The position numbers and the translations under genes are program-made. Shown piece by piece: positions 37,001 through 44,807 of a stretch of DNA of 64,000 bases. How positions within the stretch are numbered: the first letter of the stretch is position 1; every line of letters begins with the position of its first letter. The notes beneath the pieces are model-generated. The model saw only the letters and a program-made list of their open reading frames with translations. It was not told the DNA's origin and ran no database searches. Origin of the DNA: Bifidobacterium lemurum (GTDB lineage: Bacteria > Actinomycetota > Actinomycetes > Actinomycetales > Bifidobacteriaceae). The stretch covers positions 1,116,001-1,180,000 of the forward strand of contig NZ_CP062948.1 of the NCBI RefSeq assembly GCF_014898175.1. The letters are read 5' to 3'.

Positions 37001-37294
37001 GGCCAGCTCGGCGGCTCCGCCGTCACCGCCTACTACGACCAGGAAGGCGACGCGACCTCCACCAACTACGGCAAGTACCTGCTGCGCAACTGCACCAAGC
37101 ACATGCTGTACCAGAACGCGCGTTCCGCCACCTCGGCCGCCAGCACCGACAACAGCGCTTGGAAGACCTGGATGGTCGCGGGCGATGTGGCCTTCGGCGT
37201 GGCGATCGTCGCGGTCGTGGCCACCTGCATCGCGATCCCCGTGGTCCGCAGCCGCAAGGACGCGCGCGCCAAGGTGACCATCTCCGGCGAGTGA
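34013..37294 (+). CDS. Membrane-anchored GH3 glycosidase, reversed domain order (module 3)
   Basis: This is the largest of the three at 1093 residues. A membrane helix at about 11-33 is followed by the GH3_C-like domain with candidate acid/base Glu238 (SGAEGAS). FnIII begins soon after YPFGYGLSY at about 417. An acidic insertion (about 625-730, rich in Asp, Glu and Tyr) not found in the other two comes next. The TIM barrel follows, with VVDGPGES, GRNFEYFSEDG, IKHMAMND and candidate nucleophile Asp976 (LVITDGV). A second helix lies at about 1053-1076. AAAGGAGGG precedes the ATG at 34013. The insertion and the changed barrel end (TDGVGPYPW) suggest a substrate differing from its paralogues. Confidence 0.88.
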   Translation: MSDKRKHLVKNGIIATAWLVIVMLVFNTMLTTFGSTLINYMGIGTVTAGGDAEVMTEEETLAEGREVNTELESEGAVLLRNENNALPLEKGSKVTILGAMSYNYVNGGTGSAGGKYDEYTYTMKEAFDGSKTEGEGVSTEQYLDVNEKAWNWLEEAVGGERNANTTGEYVGHTGTGEETTFTGSDYAENKDAYGDGDWGGYKRVNEFSKSVYENHKDDFMADGYNDTVIVTFGRSGAEGASPVMDYDGDGKASTGTTYLQLSEDEKDLLKFCAENYSKTIVLINSSAAMELGEIEQEEYGVDACLWIGHPGEAGLVGVAQLLTGEVNPSGHLVDTYAYDMSTMPSFYNNDDNKYTNVESITTGFDKSSNFGYYQYEEGIYVGYRFYETADAEGYFDSEAFTSHEWKNGTASGYDEVVQYPFGYGLSYTTFSQEVTDSDVSLEAHGTNSISVKVTNTGDVAGKQVVQLYMEAPYDQDDSLGIKGTGLQKSAKVLMGFQKTGLIEPGESETVTIEFDTDDLASFDTYGTGVYVLEKGDYKFHIGENAHEDATDPVETSLADTIVYDEDGVGARDSDEQVARTSMSDVDAGDGNMLDGYLNRSDFAGGMETIMQHESSCKEEALSDNAVAALAVPAKGSTDYTYETYENGEKVTKTVKKYVGGASYLAYSDEENWEGLTQDDERYLYDDANEDHAIEYGKTYYVVVDDDGNAVQDEDGNYQVTEEETSMRLDIDAPILADLDYDNEIWAYLLDQTTLEEQIAVAGGLGWQTPAVESVNKEQEAVVDGPGESGNGNNSYGTNTWWSSAVVNASTWNPYLMEKLGEAYAHQSIKNGLSGAYAPAMNTHRTPFGGRNFEYFSEDGFIGGKMGAAEVTGLQSSGVSVYIKHMAMNDNDTNRDGNITWFSEQAAREIYLKDYEICVKELFVVDEANETGTFVDGENVLGIMGSLNRDGISMFHQGLYQTILRGEWGFNGLVITDGVGPYPWVMTPGAGLFGGVEGQLGGSAVTAYYDQEGDATSTNYGKYLLRNCTKHMLYQNARSATSAASTDNSAWKTWMVAGDVAFGVAIVAVVATCIAIPVVRSRKDARAKVTISGE

Positions 37295-37497
37295 TCCCCC
37301 ACGAGGACGCATAACCCCACGTAACCCATGGGGCGCGTCCTCCGACCAGGCGGCGGCGCAAGCCCAAGCCCCACGCGGCCAAATCCCCCGCGAAGCCAAG
37401 CCCGACGGGCCGGCCTCGCGAGGAACGGCCCGACGCGCAGTCCCGCGCCGCCGCCCGGTTCCAACACATCGAGAGAATTATCAAGAGGAGCATTATC

Positions 37498-39048
37498 ATG
37501 ACGGACGCAACCGTCGGCACCGCAACGCACGCGGACGCCTCCCCCAAACAACCGGGCAAGCTGAGCCTTGCCTTGAACAAGCGATTCCACTTCCTTGACC
37601 GCGGCTCGAACCTGCGCACCGAAATCGGCGCCGGCTTCGGCTCGTTCAGCATCGCCGTCTGCGCGCTGCTGCTCAACACGCAGGTGATCGGTGCCTCCTA
37701 CGGCAACTACGCCGGCCCGTACCTCGCGTTGGCCGTGGTCTCCTTCCTCGGCACGGTCCTGCTGGGCGTGCTGTGCAACCTGCCGCTCGTGCAGTCGGCG
37801 AACATGGGCCTGAGCACCGTGCTCATCTCCATGATCACCGCGAACGAGGGGCTCACCTACTCCAACGTGCTGGCCATCACCTTCGTGGCCGCGGTCATCT
37901 ACCTGGCGATCGCCGCGACCCCGGCCCGCCGCCTGTTCACCGACCTGCTGCCGGAGAGCGTGCGCAAGGCGCTGCCGGTCGGCATCGGCATCTACATCAT
38001 GATGACGGCGCTGCGCAGCTCCGGCATGATCACCGACGAGGGCCAGCTCACCGACACCACCACTCTGGGCTCGCTGCAGACCTACTACCTGTGGCTGATG
38101 GCCGCCGGCGTGCTCGTCTACGTGCTGTACCTGTCGTTCCGCCACCGTTGCGCCCTCACCAAAACCTACTGGCTGCTCATCGCCGCGATGTGGGTCGGCG
38201 GCATCCTGTTCTTCCTGGATTCGTTCATCGGCGGACAGACCGCCACGACGCTCGTCTACGAGCGCGTGAACACGGTGGTCGCCACCGACGGCGCCTCCCC
38301 GTACAACATCGTCACGGGCGTCCAGTCGCTCGACCTCGGCGCGCTGTTCACCAGCGGCTTCGACTTCAGCGGCTTCACGGCCAAGGGCGGCAACGTGCCG
38401 CTGGTGTTCGTCCAAGGCGTGCTCAGCTTCCTGCTGATCGGCATGTACACGAATATGGGCACCACGTCCGCCGCGGCGCAGGCCGGCGGCTTCGAGATCG
38501 ACGAGCGCGTCTCCTCCCGCGTGCATCTCATCGGCGCCGCGCTCAACGTCGTCGCTCCGGTGCTGGGCGCCTCCCCCACCTCGGTGGGCGCGGAATCCTC
38601 CGTGGGCTCGCGTGACGGCGCCAAGTCCGGCCTGAGCTCCCTGGTGGCCGCGCTGGGCTACTTCGTGTCGATGTTCGCCTGGGTGTTCGTGCTGCTCACC
38701 GCCACGAAGACCAACGGCGTGGGCATGTGGATCTCGGAGACCGAGACCAAGCTCGCCGCCTACGTGCAGGACGGCTTCGTCTTCGCCGACTTCATCATGG
38801 TGCTGGTGGGCGTCTCGATGCTCAAGGGCGTGCGTGACGTCGCGGCCTCCAAGCTCGAGGAGAGCCTGCCGTTCCTGGTGGCCGTCGCGGGCATCGCGGT
38901 GGCCGGCAACATCGCGCTGGGCGTCGCCTTCGGCGTCGTCTCACACATCATCGCCATGCTGGTGTGCAAGCGCGGCAAGGAGCTCACCCCGGCCACGCTC
39001 GGCCTCGGCGCTCTGCTGCTGGTCTACGGCGTGTTCGCGCTGATCTGA
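37498..39048 (+). CDS. NCS2 family purine-type permease (AzgA-like)
   Basis: This 516-residue transporter has about 12-14 helices. NCS2/AzgA hallmarks are visible: the N-terminal RGSNLRTEIGAGFGSF, QSANMGLSTVLI in the first repeat, TTSAAAQAGGFE and GASPTSVGAESSVGSRDGAKSGL in the second. AzgA-type members import adenine, guanine or hypoxanthine with protons. AGAGGAG precedes the ATG. It follows GH3 gene 3 in the same direction after 203 bp and might be co-transcribed with module 3. It is followed by a strong terminator. The exact nucleobase cannot be read from sequence. Confidence 0.88.
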   Translation: MTDATVGTATHADASPKQPGKLSLALNKRFHFLDRGSNLRTEIGAGFGSFSIAVCALLLNTQVIGASYGNYAGPYLALAVVSFLGTVLLGVLCNLPLVQSANMGLSTVLISMITANEGLTYSNVLAITFVAAVIYLAIAATPARRLFTDLLPESVRKALPVGIGIYIMMTALRSSGMITDEGQLTDTTTLGSLQTYYLWLMAAGVLVYVLYLSFRHRCALTKTYWLLIAAMWVGGILFFLDSFIGGQTATTLVYERVNTVVATDGASPYNIVTGVQSLDLGALFTSGFDFSGFTAKGGNVPLVFVQGVLSFLLIGMYTNMGTTSAAAQAGGFEIDERVSSRVHLIGAALNVVAPVLGASPTSVGAESSVGSRDGAKSGLSSLVAALGYFVSMFAWVFVLLTATKTNGVGMWISETETKLAAYVQDGFVFADFIMVLVGVSMLKGVRDVAASKLEESLPFLVAVAGIAVAGNIALGVAFGVVSHIIAMLVCKRGKELTPATLGLGALLLVYGVFALI

Positions 39049-39077
39049 GACTTACCCCTCCCTCCTCCTCCAATAAC

Positions 39078-39117
39078 ACGGTGGGGCCGTTCCGGTGTTC
39101 GGAACGGCCCCGCCGCT
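39078..39117 (+). terminator. Rho-independent terminator after the permease gene
   Basis: The stem CGGTGGGGCCGTTCCG / CGGAACGGCCCCGCCG has loop GTGTT and is followed by CTTTC. It lies 30 bp after the stop. Confidence 0.85.
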
Positions 39118-39140
39118 TTCGTGTCGCCGCCGCGCAACAC

Positions 39141-39350
39141 CGCGTCAAATCTCGTCGAATCTCGTCAAGCGAACCTCGTCATACCTCGTCAAGCCTCATC
39201 AGGCCTCGTCAAACGAACTTCGTCTTATCTCGTCTTATCTCGTCATACCGCGTCAAATCTCGTCAAGCGAACCTCGTCATATCTCGTCATACTGCGCAAT
39301 ACCGCGTCATATCTCGTCAAGCCTCGTCATACCTCGTCAGGCGAACCGCG
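39141..39350. repeat. Decamer tandem array CTCGTCAWAY
   Basis: About 18 units of a 10-bp motif (CTCGTCATAC, CTCGTCAAAT, CTCGTCTTAT and variants) are interrupted at intervals by 14-bp units CTCGTCAAGCGAAC. The period equals one helical turn, so the motif faces the same side of the DNA throughout. It has no coding potential and lies directly after the permease terminator. Confidence 0.75.
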
Positions 39351-39604
39351 CCGATAACTCCTCGGTGCGGTCCCTGCCTGAAAAATAACGAGAATGGGTG
39401 TTCTTCACGGTCTCCAAGGAATCGGATCCGATGACGACGATCTCCCAATCGGTGCCGATTTACCTATATCGCGTTTGAATCCGGGATCATTGCAGGCATC
39501 GTAGTATCCTTCTGGTCCTCCGTACACTTTCACCACCCGATCGCCATTGCGACGGTTGTAACGGGTGAGAACTCCTACCGTGCGCCACTTCCTCCTTCGA
39601 TTCA

Positions 39605-39796
39605 ATCTGCGTTAGCGGTAGTGGAAATGAGAGGCTGCAAAGGTCGATCTGCGTTAGCGGTAGTGGGGGTTTGGCGTTATCCCGTGTAAGGTTGTTGGAA
39701 TACCGGGCCAGATACATGGCGTATCGCCCAAACCCCACTACCGCTAACGCAGATCGACCTTTGCAAGACCATAAATCCACTACCGCTAACGCAGAT
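39605..39796. repeat. Four-box mirrored repeat element, copy 2
   Basis: All four boxes are perfect ATCTGCGTTAGCGGTAGTG: forward at 39605 and 39647, inverted at 39736 and 39778. Steps are 42 bp and the centre is 70 bp. The inner arms extend further (TGCAAAGGTCG and its complement). It ends 8 bp from the stop of the gene at 39805. Confidence 0.88.
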
Positions 39797-39804
39797 AGGC
39801 TTGT

Positions 39805-41094
39805 TTACGCGATATCATCAATGTCGTCGTTGCCGCTATGACCCCCGTAGTTGTTGCGGCCCGCAAAGTCGTCAAAGCTACCGTAGCCGCTATAGTCATC
39901 GTGTCCGCCGAGTCCGCCACATTCCTCGATATTCTCAAGGCGGGCGTGTCCGTCATGATTGTCGTGTTCTCCGTGATTGTCGCGACTGTCGTTGACGGCC
40001 CCTGTGTCGAGACCGTCGCTCTCGTCGTAGTGATTTTCCGCTTCAAGGTTATCCCCCTCATCAAAACCGTCGCGCGCATCAAGGCTATCCTCCGGTTCAT
40101 CTCCCGCGCCTAAATTCACCTTCCGGCCAGGCGCCGCCAAGAGTTCCTCCTCCATTCCCAGCCTTTCCCATAGCGGCCGCATCCGCGTTCGTCGTCCGTC
40201 GCACAGCTGCCGTATGGATTGACGCTCGGTCACAGGAACAACCACTCCCGTCTGCCGTTCGATGCTCTTCGCAACACGTTGCGCCAGTTTTTCTTCGGCT
40301 TCGTCGTCGCCAAGGTTGAGCTTGGTGATCTGCGAATAATCCCACCCTTCGTCTTCGATGAGCTGCTGTCTGGTTACGTCGGCCAGCCACTGCTCGGCGT
40401 GGTGCGCGCCCTCGTATTCGAGAGCCACGCGAAATTCCGGATAGGCCATATCGATGAACAGGGTTTTCCCGTTCTTCGGGTTGCGTATGGGATGGTTGAA
40501 TTCCGGGTGGTCGAGCCCGTATCTCATTAGCGCGATGCTTGCCCGGGATTCCTGCGACGAGTCCGACCCCTCGCGCATGAGCCGTATCGCTCGCCGGCAG
40601 TTGCGCATGCCGCGAAAACCGCGTCTGCCCGCGTTTTCCGGCTGCCCCAGCCATTCGTCCACGCTGTCGAGGTACGAGATGAAGTCTGAAATAGACGCGC
40701 GCCGCAGCCTTCTGTCTCGTCGCATCATCGCATCGCCCAGCACGATGAGCTCCTCCAAGGTGATGATGGTTGACATCATGGCCCATGTGCACGCTGGTGA
40801 GGTGCATGCGAATTTGCGTTCGACGGTGGTGGTATCCAGTGGCCAGGGCCACGTCACGAACGATAGGTTGGCCGCCCGGAATCTGGTGTTGTGCGCCCGC
40901 GCCACGACGTAAAGTCTGTCGGCGCGTTGCACGCCCCGCGGCATCAGGGGTTTCTCCACGGCGAGTAGTTCCAGCGCGGTCGTCAGTGCGTAGACATACT
41001 GGGCTGATACGCGTTCCTGTATGTCTGCGCAGGCTTGCATGCGCTGATGCTTGAGTTCCGTCAGACCGGTGAGCGACAGTGATCGTTGGTTCAT
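39805..41094 (-). CDS. Hypothetical protein with DUF559/PD-(D/E)xK-like domain and acidic tail
   Basis: 429 residues. A helical N-terminal half has no clear family. Residues about 215-280 resemble DUF559/very-short-patch-like nuclease folds (PEFRVALEYEGAHHAEQW, then DVTRQQLIEDEGW). The last 100 residues are a low-complexity Asp/Gly/His/Asn tail ending in GGHSGNDDIDDIA. The ATG at 41094 lacks a good ribosome site. Similar proteins are common in actinobacteria, sometimes next to AbiEi-like antitoxins, but no partner is seen here. Nuclease activity is a guess from fold resemblance. Confidence 0.7.
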   Translation of the reverse strand: MNQRSLSLTGLTELKHQRMQACADIQERVSAQYVYALTTALELLAVEKPLMPRGVQRADRLYVVARAHNTRFRAANLSFVTWPWPLDTTTVERKFACTSPACTWAMMSTIITLEELIVLGDAMMRRDRRLRRASISDFISYLDSVDEWLGQPENAGRRGFRGMRNCRRAIRLMREGSDSSQESRASIALMRYGLDHPEFNHPIRNPKNGKTLFIDMAYPEFRVALEYEGAHHAEQWLADVTRQQLIEDEGWDYSQITKLNLGDDEAEEKLAQRVAKSIERQTGVVVPVTERQSIRQLCDGRRTRMRPLWERLGMEEELLAAPGRKVNLGAGDEPEDSLDARDGFDEGDNLEAENHYDESDGLDTGAVNDSRDNHGEHDNHDGHARLENIEECGGLGGHDDYSGYGSFDDFAGRNNYGGHSGNDDIDDIA

Positions 41095-41408
41095 GCCACG
41101 ACCCTATGGCGAACCGTGTCCCCGCGTCCACTGCCTCTACGCAAATTGTGGATAAGTGGATAACTTCGGGGTGGAGCGTCGCGCGATAAGACCCCTACCG
41201 CCAATCATCCTGGTTCGCTCAGCTCGTTGTGCCCGTGGCCATCCCGATCGGAACGCGTTCCTCACATCATTGCGAGCGGAGTAAACGAGGCAAACATCCT
41301 GCATCCTGTGAACCGTGTTTTGCGAACCGTGTTCCGTCATGCCTGCCTCGCATTCCGTCGAACCAACTGCCCGCGCTCGAGTCCATACCCGAGCGCGAGG
41401 GCGGTGCG
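41095..41408. other. Intergenic region upstream of the DUF559-like gene
   Basis: This 314-bp region carries a CGCGCTCG/CGAGCGCG hairpin (about 41377-41402), a likely terminator for trpS on the minus strand. A short direct repeat GAACCGTGTT lies near 41309 and 41325. No gene is supported. Confidence 0.45.
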
Positions 41409-42524
41409 TCAGTACTTCATGCCCATGGCTTCGCGCACCTCGTCGAGCGTGGCCTCGGCCACCTCGTTGGCACGCTTGTTGCCGTCCGTGAGCACGTCGC
41501 GGATGTAGTCCATGTCCTTGGCGAGTTCGGCGCGGCGCTCGCGATGCGGGGCGAGGAACTCGTTCACGGATTCGGTCACGTACGCCTTGAGTGCGCCGGC
41601 GCCCGCCGCGCCGATCTCGTCGGCGATCTCCTTGGGATCGCGCCCGGTGACCAGGCCCGCCGTGGTGAGCAGGGCGGAGACCTGCGGACGGCCCGTCGGG
41701 TCGAAGGTGATGGTGCGTTCGGAATCGGTGGGGCTCTTCTTGATGAGCTTGGCCGTCTCTTCGGCGGTGGCGCCCAGCATGATGGAGTTGCCGTAGGACT
41801 TGCTCATCTTGCGCCCGTCAAGGCCGGGGATCTCCGGCGCTTCGGACAGGATCGCCGCCGGCTCCGGGAACACGGGGTTCTTCTTCGCGTAGCGCTCGTT
41901 GAAGCGGCGGGCGATGGTGCGCGTGATTTCGATATGCGGCAGGTTGTCCTTGCCGATCGGCACCACGTTCGCCTTGCAGAAGAGGATGTCGCACGCCTGA
42001 TGCACCGGATAGGTGAGCAGCAGTCCGGTCAGCGCGTGCCCGGAGGCCTCCATCTCGGCCTTCACGGTGGGATTGCGGTGCAGCTCGGCCTCGGTGACCA
42101 GCGAGAGGAACGGCAGCATGAGCTGGTTTTCGGCCGGCACGGCGGAGTGCGCGTAGATCATGGTCTGCTTGGGGTCGATGCCGGCGGCCATGTAGTCGAG
42201 CACGAGGTTGAGCACGTTGTCTTGGATGTGTTCGGTGGTGTCGCGGTCGGTGATCACCTGGTAGTCCGCGATGATGATGTTGGAATGCACGCCTTTGTTC
42301 TGCATGGCCACGCGCTGCTGGATGGAGCCGAAGTAGTGGCCCAGATGCAGGCGTCCGGTCGGGCGGTCGCCGGTGAGCATGGTGAATTTGCCGGGTTCGG
42401 CCTCCAGCTTGGCCAGCGTGGCGTCGGACCGCTTCTTCGCCGCCAGGAAGCTGGCGCTCATCTCGTTGCCCGCGGCGGTCAGCTGGGTGTCCTGAGTCTG
42501 GGTGTCCTGGATGTCGTCCGTCAT
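41409..42524 (-). CDS. trpS: Tryptophanyl-tRNA synthetase
   Basis: This 371-residue class I aminoacyl-tRNA synthetase charges tRNA-Trp. The HIGH-equivalent PTGRLHLGHYFGS is near the start, and the KMSKS loop is exact in GRKMSKSYGNS. The C-terminal anticodon-binding helices (LAPHRERRAELAKDMDYIRDVL) are intact. The ATG at 42524 follows GAAGGGACGG; the frame extends 43 codons further up but through promoter DNA shared with the divergent DUF3073 gene. The first 20 residues are a Thr/Gln-rich extension. No T-box leader is evident. Confidence 0.97.
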   Translation of the reverse strand: MTDDIQDTQTQDTQLTAAGNEMSASFLAAKKRSDATLAKLEAEPGKFTMLTGDRPTGRLHLGHYFGSIQQRVAMQNKGVHSNIIIADYQVITDRDTTEHIQDNVLNLVLDYMAAGIDPKQTMIYAHSAVPAENQLMLPFLSLVTEAELHRNPTVKAEMEASGHALTGLLLTYPVHQACDILFCKANVVPIGKDNLPHIEITRTIARRFNERYAKKNPVFPEPAAILSEAPEIPGLDGRKMSKSYGNSIMLGATAEETAKLIKKSPTDSERTITFDPTGRPQVSALLTTAGLVTGRDPKEIADEIGAAGAGALKAYVTESVNEFLAPHRERRAELAKDMDYIRDVLTDGNKRANEVAEATLDEVREAMGMKY

Positions 42525-42674
42525 CGTCCGTCCCTTCAAGGCCATGAAGTGTGTCAAAACCGTGCAAAATACGCTTTTAAGAGTAAATATGCGAGCCGAC
42601 AAGCGCACCGGACGCAACAAGTGGTACGCTTCTGTGTGATGAATTGATAGCAAGCATTACTCGCAGGGGGTCAG

Positions 42675-43088
42675 ATGGGCCGCGGACGTCAGAAAGCCAA
42701 GCAACAGAAAATTGCTCGTAAGCTCAAGTATCTGACTACCGACACTGATTACGACGAGCTTGCCAAGGAGCTGAGCGAACAGGAGCCGGGCACCGGTTCC
42801 ACCGATCCGTTCGCCGATGTCGCCGATATCGATGATATTGCCGGTGTCGCCGACCCGTACGCCGACGTTGCGGCTGACGGGCCAGCCGCCGCCGTCGCCG
42901 ATCCGGTCGAATCCGCTCCTGAGGCGCCGGTTGCCGTCGGGGATGATTTGGACGAATACGCCAAGTGGGCCGCCGAGGCCGCCGCCAAGGCGACCAGCGG
43001 CGAGATGCCCGAGGTGAAGGCGAAGGCCGTTCCCAAGCCTCGTCCGATTCCGATGCCCATGCCCAGCGCCCTCAAAGCCAAGAAGTAG
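42675..43088 (+). CDS. DUF3073 domain protein
   Basis: 137 residues. The N-terminus MGRGRQKAKQQKIARKLKY is the conserved signature of this small actinobacterial family. It is followed by YDELAKEL and an acidic, low-complexity middle (DPFADVADIDDIAG). The basic, proline-rich end is KAVPKPRPIPMPMPSALKAKK. The function is unknown. A GGGGG-rich ribosome site (CAGGGGGTCAG) precedes the ATG. It is divergent from trpS and convergent with the sterol-carrier-like gene, a pairing often seen in actinobacteria. Confidence 0.92.
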   Translation: MGRGRQKAKQQKIARKLKYLTTDTDYDELAKELSEQEPGTGSTDPFADVADIDDIAGVADPYADVAADGPAAAVADPVESAPEAPVAVGDDLDEYAKWAAEAAAKATSGEMPEVKAKAVPKPRPIPMPMPSALKAKK

Positions 43089-43235
43089 GGCCGCGCCAGT
43101 TTCCCGGCCACGCACGCGTAGGGTCGATCACCCTGACGGGCATCCTCGGCGCGCGACATGGTTCCCGGCCCCGCACGCGTAGACTCGGCTGGTCCGGTGT
43201 GCGGTTCGCTCGCCGGTTAGGTTATAGCCGGTTGG

Positions 43236-43811
43236 TTATAGGGGGAGCAGGTCGCTGAGGTCGTCGCGCTCGCCGACCGCGCTGATATGGCCGGCCTGTT
43301 TTTCCTCGCTCCAAGTGGTGATGCCGGCGGCCAGTCGCAGCCACACGTCCGGATCCAGTTCGATGACGTCCGGTGGGGTGAGGTTGTGCGGGTCGGAGGC
43401 CGGGCCGTCCAGGATTTTGATCGCGCCCCATGGTGCCACACGTACTTCCACGCCGGGCCCGGGCGCTTTGCGTTCCAGCAGGTGCAGGGTGTATCGCACC
43501 GCCATCGCCATAATCGGCCGCGGCAACGCCGGTGTCACGGCCAGCCGCCTGAGGCTGCCGGGTTGGTCGGACCGCTCGGTGACGGCGGATTCATTTGATC
43601 GTCCGGCCATGTCGGTTGCGCGGGATCCGTTCGATTCGCCGTGGTTGTCGATTGTTCCGCTGGGGTCCTTGGATGCTCCGCTGGGATTGCCGGATGTCCC
43701 GCCAATCTCCGTTTCCGTCGCTTCCGCCGCTGCTTCCGCTTCGGCCGCCTCGCGCCACGCGCGCCATGCGTCACGTCCTTTGCCGAGGTCTTGTTCGCGT
43801 ATCACTGCCAT
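43236..43811 (-). CDS. Sterol-carrier-like (SCP2-fold) family protein
   Basis: About 191 residues. The opening REQDLGKGRDAWRAWREAAEAEA and the core AVRYTLHLLERKAPGPGVEVRVAPWGAIKILDG match the actinobacterial sterol-carrier-like family. PPDVIELDPDVWLRLAAG corresponds to the substrate-pocket helices. A Ser/Thr/Asn-rich linker (about 35-90) is probably disordered. The start at 43811 was chosen because it begins the conserved segment; the ribosome site is weak and a start 40 codons upstream remains possible. Its role is unknown; it may bind a lipid or other hydrophobic ligand. Confidence 0.78.
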   Translation of the reverse strand: MAVIREQDLGKGRDAWRAWREAAEAEAAAEATETEIGGTSGNPSGASKDPSGTIDNHGESNGSRATDMAGRSNESAVTERSDQPGSLRRLAVTPALPRPIMAMAVRYTLHLLERKAPGPGVEVRVAPWGAIKILDGPASDPHNLTPPDVIELDPDVWLRLAAGITTWSEEKQAGHISAVGERDDLSDLLPL

Positions 43812-43958
43812 GTTCCCATTGTCCCTTGCCCTGCGACCACCCTTCCGCTGCTGGTTGCCGTCGCGCGTGAAGTGCGCGACCTTGCTTGGAATGATGATGA
43901 GGAGGACCGCACCGGCCTCCGCTCGAGGCATCGTAGGCGGCGGCCGCTTGAGATTGCG

Positions 43959-44807
43959 TCAATTCCTTATGTTGAGAAACAACGTCTCCGCGCGGCGTGT
44001 CAGGCCAACAACGTTGTGATCGGGATGTTCCAACGTGGTCAGGTATTGGACAATGTCCGTCAGTGACTGCTTCCCAAGCTCACGCTGTTCTTCGGTTATG
44101 GAGTCGGCCGCCAGCTTGCTCTCGGCAAGTCTGCGCAATTCCGTTGCGTTCCTTGTTGCGTCTGTCGGATTGAGGCACTTGTGAGCGACATCCGCCCCGT
44201 TACGATCGACGACCTTCACTTCGTCCAGCAAACCGGAGGCAATCAAACATTCCAAGGTGTCGGGAATCTGCTGAACGACCTGATCATGGTAGGCGGGATC
44301 GCTCCATCGCCCGATGCCATAATCGCGCAACTGCTGCACGTATCGCTCTAAAATCCCAAGCAAGGACACCGGTGCTGGAACGGCCACAAAAACAAGGGAT
44401 TCGCGGTAACCGGCCTGACGAAATGAGTGCAAAGTGTCCATATTGGCTTTCGGGTGGGCGAAAGTCGTCTCCACCACCACGCTGACATGGCGGTCGCGCA
44501 AATGATCAAGGCTCATTCTCACCCATGCGCTGGATGCCTGCGAGGTCAATTCCGGCATGCGCAGCGGTGCTTCGTCGAGTATGCGTGAATAGTCAGGATG
44601 GTATACACGAAGATCATCCCCATTCACCTCGACTGCGTCGAGATGGCTTTTGCAAATCCGTTGTATGGCACGAGTTTTGCCGGCTCCTGGCTGGGCTCCG
44701 ACCATGTATAACGTTGGAGAGTCCGAAGGCTCAGCTGGGTATGACGGCAGAATGAACTCGTGAAAGATGGCGCGAATTCGGTCATCGTCCAACAAGGTCG
44801 CAATCAC
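43959..44807 (-). CDS. Zeta-toxin family kinase
   Basis: 282 residues. The Walker A motif is GAQPGAGKT at about 36-44. Next come VNGDDLRVYHPDY and, later, VVVETTFAHPKANMDTL, the order expected for zeta/PezT toxins. These phosphorylate UDP-N-acetylglucosamine and block wall synthesis. Its start overlaps the stop of the upstream small gene by 4 bp (ATGA), the usual antitoxin-toxin layout. The catalytic residues look complete, so it may be active and need its partner. It is larger than Streptococcus pyogenes zeta at the N-terminus by only a few residues. Confidence 0.9.
   Translation of the reverse strand: MIATLLDDDRIRAIFHEFILPSYPAEPSDSPTLYMVGAQPGAGKTRAIQRICKSHLDAVEVNGDDLRVYHPDYSRILDEAPLRMPELTSQASSAWVRMSLDHLRDRHVSVVVETTFAHPKANMDTLHSFRQAGYRESLVFVAVPAPVSLLGILERYVQQLRDYGIGRWSDPAYHDQVVQQIPDTLECLIASGLLDEVKVVDRNGADVAHKCLNPTDATRNATELRRLAESKLAADSITEEQRELGKQSLTDIVQYLTTLEHPDHNVVGLTRRAETLFLNIRN

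Noticed and set aside
33821..37399. Very long open antisense frame (over 1100 codons) opposite GH3 gene 3, and similar ones opposite glgP, ppc and the other GH3 genes
   Set aside because: They mirror strongly biased high-GC codon use of the real genes, have no family motifs and lack ribosome sites.
39141..39350. Possible CRISPR array
   Set aside because: Units are about 10 bp with no unique spacers, and no cas genes are present.
39405..39605. Minus-strand frame of 66 codons between the decamer array and repeat copy 2
   Set aside because: The protein has no recognisable domain, and its start lies next to repeat DNA; it may be a decayed gene but nothing supports it.
42525..42674. T-box or tryptophan-responsive leader upstream of trpS
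   Set aside because: The 150-bp divergent gap is too short and shows no T-box sequence or specifier stem.
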